NCBI GenBank assembly: GCA_951640165.1
Contig: OX621252.1
Location: 23,395,934 to 23,459,933, forward strand
Direction: 5' to 3'
DNA: 64,000 bases
Origin: Pseudoips prasinana
Lineage: Eukaryota; Arthropoda; Insecta; Lepidoptera; Nolidae
Positions 62,410 through 64,000 of this stretch are shown piece after piece. Under the pieces are notes generated by a model, which ran no database searches, had not been told where the DNA came from, and saw nothing but the letters and a program-made list of their open reading frames with translations. The first letter of the stretch is position 1, and every line of letters begins with the position of its first letter. The translations under genes were made by a program, and so were the position numbers.

Positions 62410-62715
62410 CAATATACATACATACATAGACTCACGCCTGTTTCCCAGAGGGGTAGGCAGAGACAACGGATTTCCATTTGTCACGATCTTTGCATACTTC
62501 TTTTGCCTCGATTACTGACATTATATTCTTCATACATGCTCGCCGGTTTAGGGTACTTCTGACCTGCCCTTTCTTGAGAACATCTCCAATTTGGTCAGAG
62601 AATGTTCGACGTGGTCTTCCCCTTCCGGTTGTCCCATTCACCCAGGCCAGGTATACTTCTTTTGTCAATCTTCTTTCATTCATCCTTTCTAAATGGCCAA
62701 ACCATAAAAATATAG
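62410..62715 (-). pseudogene. RTE-like LINE ORF2 C-terminus with (TATG)n tail
   Basis: In reverse: '[20 protein letters not shown]', '[20 protein letters not shown]', '[20 protein letters not shown]' and '[13 protein letters not shown]' with a stop, followed by a (TATG)n tail at 62,412-62,426. This copy is open throughout. It is truncated just before the 'MLRW' motif. It is closest to the copy at 27,770. Confidence 0.8.
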
Positions 62716-62727
62716 CTAAAACCTGCT

Positions 62728-62860
62728 GCTGTTGCCTGGAAGAGATCGCACTTAGCGATAAGGCCGCCATTTGTACAATCTTAACATGCTCAAAGTTCTT
62801 TTTATGTATTATTTTTAGGTGTACAATAAAGAGTTACTTACTTACTTACTTACTAAAACT
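62728..62860 (+). mobile_element. Daphne-like LINE 3' UTR with (TTAC)n tail
   Basis: 'GCCTGGAAGAGATCGCACTT', 'AGCGATAAGGCCGCCATTTG', 'TGTACAATAAAGAGTTAC' and TTAC units. It abuts the RTE fragment tail-away, so the two were inserted independently. Confidence 0.75.
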
Positions 62861-63034
62861 ATACATTTTGATAATTAAACTTATACATAATCTCTTTGAC
62901 AATAACTTAATACAAGCTAGCCAAATATCATTGCTATTATAAAATAAATTTTATAAATGTTTTCATACGATCAATACAATGTGTACCTAAATATCTATGT
63001 GACTAGAAATAATAATGTATACAACTAAAAATAC

Positions 63035-63455
63035 CGACGGACTCCACAAAGTTTCTTGATAACGCATTTGTTGTACAAGGTGCTCGTTTGTGGAATGCGT
63101 TGCCATTGTTTATTAGGCGTGCACAATCACTAAATACATTCCAAAGACTTGTTAAGGATCACTATTTGAGTATTACATAGTTCAAATAATGTCACATATT
63201 ATTATTATGAACGTACATATAATTAGTAAGTAGGTATATATAGTATTAAGTATGGTACAAATAGTACATTATAATATAGTACTTTGTACACTTGCAACTG
63301 CCCCATCTCTGTAACTCCTTTCTCCTTTTACTACCTAGGTTGCCTGGAAGAGATCACACTTTGTGATAAGGCCGCCAATTGTACTATAATAATTTGTATG
63401 TTGTCGCTTTGTATTATTTCTTAAGGTGTACAATAAAGAGTTTATCTATCTATCT
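63035..63455 (+). mobile_element. 5'-truncated Daphne-like LINE with (TCTA)n tail
   Basis: The coding end reads 'ARLWNALPLFIRRAQSLNTF' and 'QRLVKDHYLSIT' with TAG at about 63,178. The 3' UTR has 'GCCTGGAAGAGATCACACTT', 'TGTGATAAGGCCGCCAATTG' and 'GTACAATAAAGAG'. The C-terminus differs from the long copy ('RLWNALPLLVRRAQSLQEF'), so it is a sister subfamily. Confidence 0.85.
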
Positions 63456-63616
63456 ATATTACTACAAACATGTTCTGACTATTTACAAGCACTTAGACTT
63501 TAAAAAAGTCTAAGTGAACAAAAAAAAATTATCAGTAGTTTCTCTTCCTAAATCGGTTCCGAGCGCATAATAACTAACGGTCTCCACGATGGAACTCGAC
63601 TGTGTAAGTATTTTAT

Positions 63617-63944
63617 TTTGTACTAAGCTCAAGTGGCTTTCACAGCGCAATTCTCACACTCTCTTAATTAACAACAATATTATGTATACTTCATCCACTC
63701 CCTCTTATCTTAATAATACTTCATGAGTATGAGTCACAAGTAAAATTCCTGAGATTGTCTAAAAATTAAAAAACAAACTGAAATGACCACCGTATTCTAC
63801 TAATTTTCTTGACAATTCTTTAACGGTACAAAGTCTTCTATCGATAAAAAAATAAATGAAAATACCAGCGTATTCTATTAATTTCCTTCGGAAATCTTCA
63901 ACGGTACAAAGTCTTCTATAGTGGAATGCTTTGCCATTACAGTG
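63617..63944 (+). pseudogene. Daphne-like LINE C-terminal fragment with internal duplication
   Basis: 'TACTAAGCTCAAGTGGC' (63,620) matches position 6085 of the long copy and 'TGGAATGCTTTGCC' matches its end. In between, a block of about 60 bp ('CGTATTCTACTAATTTTCTT' through 'ACGGTACAAAGTCTTCTAT') occurs twice, at about 63,792 and 63,858. Frames are broken. Confidence 0.7.
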
Positions 63945-64000
63945 AGACCATTATCATCATGTCAGCCAAAGTACGTCCACTGCTGGACAAAAGCCTCCCC
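63945..64000 (-). mobile_element. RTE-like LINE 3' end, cut by the window edge
   Basis: 'ATCATCATGTCAGCCAAAGT' and 'ACGTCCACTGCTGGACAAAA' are the reverse of the 'QQWTSFG' terminus and the (GAT)n tail. Confidence 0.7.

Noticed and set aside
62829..62850. Partnership between the (TTAC)n LINE tail and the AAGT-type end of the 5S-SINE
   Set aside because: The tails have opposite strand polarity relative to their elements, so they are not the same terminus.
1..64000. LTR retrotransposon, endogenous virus or bacterial insert
   Set aside because: No long direct terminal repeats, protease or integrase motifs, or bacterial gene layout were seen.

Overview
The window reads as intergenic DNA from a moth or butterfly (Lepidoptera). 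It is AT-rich, has no convincing host gene, and is crowded with the short repeats typical of lepidopteran genomes: several tRNA-headed SINE families, a 5S-rRNA-headed SINE family, Helitron-like elements ending in CTAG, foldback MITEs, and 5'-truncated LINEs with simple-repeat tails ((TCTA)n, (TTAC)n, (TATG)n, (GAT)n). This assignment comes from recognising repeat style, not from a database search.

The largest unit is a near full-length two-ORF non-LTR retrotransposon at about 2.2-6.7 kb (CR1/Jockey group, Daphne-like). ORF1 is open. ORF2 (endonuclease plus reverse transcriptase) is open apart from one in-frame TAA and carries a suspicious residue in the endonuclease SxH motif. Fragments of relatives lie at 11.9, 44.0, 46.8, 57.6, 62.7, 63.0 and 63.6 kb. 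Other LINE remnants are RTE-like C-termini of two kinds, one with a 'GRPPTRWTD' motif and a (GAT)n tail, the other with '[10 protein letters not shown]' and a (TATG)n tail. There are also Jockey/R1-like 3' ends at 9.1, 15.5, 42.4 and 57.3 kb. The one recognisable transposase is a broken mariner at 35.5-36.6 kb.

The rest is a layered record of insertions. Several older repeats show their empty site and so date later arrivals: a 5S-SINE split by a tRNA-SINE and a mariner (35.2-36.8 kb), a 5S-SINE split by a LINE end (15.4-16.1 kb), and tRNA-SINEs split by an RTE end (21.5-21.9 kb), a retroposon with a 16-bp target duplication (42.3-42.8 kb), a Helitron (55.1-55.5 kb) and a Harbinger-like MITE (56.2-56.6 kb). 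Structured repeats include a tandem array of a palindromic MITE (period 276 bp, 39.25-40.0 kb), a degenerate 169-bp satellite (28.23-29.0 kb), a 33-bp GC-rich minisatellite (33.95-34.23 kb), a head-to-tail trio of Helitron-like elements (29.12-29.81 kb), a head-to-head Helitron pair (59.86-60.59 kb), and perfect or near-perfect palindromes at 13.3, 32.6, 43.6 and 53.1 kb.

No operon, CRISPR array, functional tRNA or rRNA gene, or new multi-gene system is visible. The most interesting material is the 5S-derived SINE family, the SINE-like family that shares an RTE 3' end, the tandem MITE array, and one short possible host exon with a transmembrane segment at 47.56-47.67 kb on the minus strand.
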